Assembly (NCBI RefSeq): GCF_037038585.1
Contig: NC_092520.1
Span: 58,742,501-58,806,500 of the forward strand
Origin: Patagioenas fasciata
Taxonomy: Eukaryota; Chordata; Aves; Columbiformes; Columbidae
Direction: 5' to 3'
Length of the DNA stretch: 64,000 nucleotides
Below, piece by piece: positions 63,617-64,000 of the stretch (the stretch's first letter is position 1; each line of letters starts with the position of its first letter). A program made the position numbers and the translations under genes. Under the pieces are notes generated by a model that worked only from the letters and a program-made list of their open reading frames with translations, searched no databases and was not told the DNA's origin.

Positions 63617-64000
63617 TAATGTTACTTGCACAAGAACATTTGCATTCATAAATTTAAAAAGAAACAAAGCTGTGGTGTCTTACAAAATCTGACTAATTAA
63701 AAGCCTAAAAACCCCAAAGTGACTTTCATGTAACAGAATAAGCACTGTTGCAATGCTGACTGCTTCGGCGATCACCCTATTAACACAGCAGTCCTGTGAT
63801 TGCAGAAATGTAATATAACAAGAATCAGCGTGAAACTACATGAAGGAAGAAGGTGACATCTATGTTAAACCAAACCAGCTTTGGTCATCTATATTCACCA
63901 TCTCATTGATTGTTCTCCTGAACTCATACATTTACCCAATGAAGGGATGGCTGTCTCAGTTTCATGCATGTTTTTTGAACAGGACACATTATCTTGGCTT
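63617..64000. other. Unique DNA at window end
   Basis: Nothing was recognised. No retroviral internal sequence follows the LTR, so it too appears to be a solo LTR or truncated copy. Confidence 0.45.

Overview
The window looks like nuclear DNA from a bird. The main evidence is at least ten 5'-truncated CR1 retroposons, several ending in the characteristic (ATTCTATG)-type 3' microsatellite. There are also long terminal repeats whose ends read TGTGTTGG and CCACAACA, a type I associate with neoavian endogenous retroviruses, and the background is A+T-rich with few CpGs. The species cannot be named from the sequence.

I find no host protein-coding exon, rRNA, tRNA or CRISPR that I can support. Nearly all open frames are short, overlap on both strands, or come from repeats: CR1 ORF2 tails, or (AAGG)n/(GAAA)n tracts read as protein. 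The window therefore reads as an intergenic stretch or a very large intron, made mainly of unique A+T-rich DNA plus mobile-element debris.

Layout. 1-6.6 kb: unique DNA with a perfect hairpin at 592-617. 6.66-9.03 kb: a 410-bp segment present twice in direct orientation, with a minus-strand CR1 between the copies. 10.6-11.4 kb: a G+C-richer block of possible retroviral origin, running into a pure (AAGG)n array of about 195 bp. 15.1-15.5 kb: a compound (GAAA)n-(GGAA)n-(GAAA)n array. 16-30 kb: four CR1 pieces and a complete solo LTR (20489-21085) with a 5-bp target duplication. 33-38 kb: two more CR1s, one long enough to reach the reverse transcriptase active-site region. 39.9-40.35 kb: a CpG-bearing solo LTR, probably ERVK-like. 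43.5-45.3 kb: a probable degraded provirus 3' end. 46.95-47.14 kb: a nearly palindromic hAT miniature transposon with a perfect 8-bp target duplication. 52.9-53.7 kb: a CR1 with an internal 24-bp tandem duplication. 57-61.7 kb: an AT-rich minisatellite, older CR1-like pieces, a tiny mariner-like remnant and a CTCF-like site. 62.4-63.6 kb: an LTR of the same family as the one at 20.5 kb, in the opposite orientation and interrupted by a CR1.

No set of genes here works together as a system, and I do not see evidence for a new one. The most informative items are the hAT element, the nested CR1-in-LTR (which gives relative ages), the duplicated 410-bp segment, and the two long purine microsatellites.
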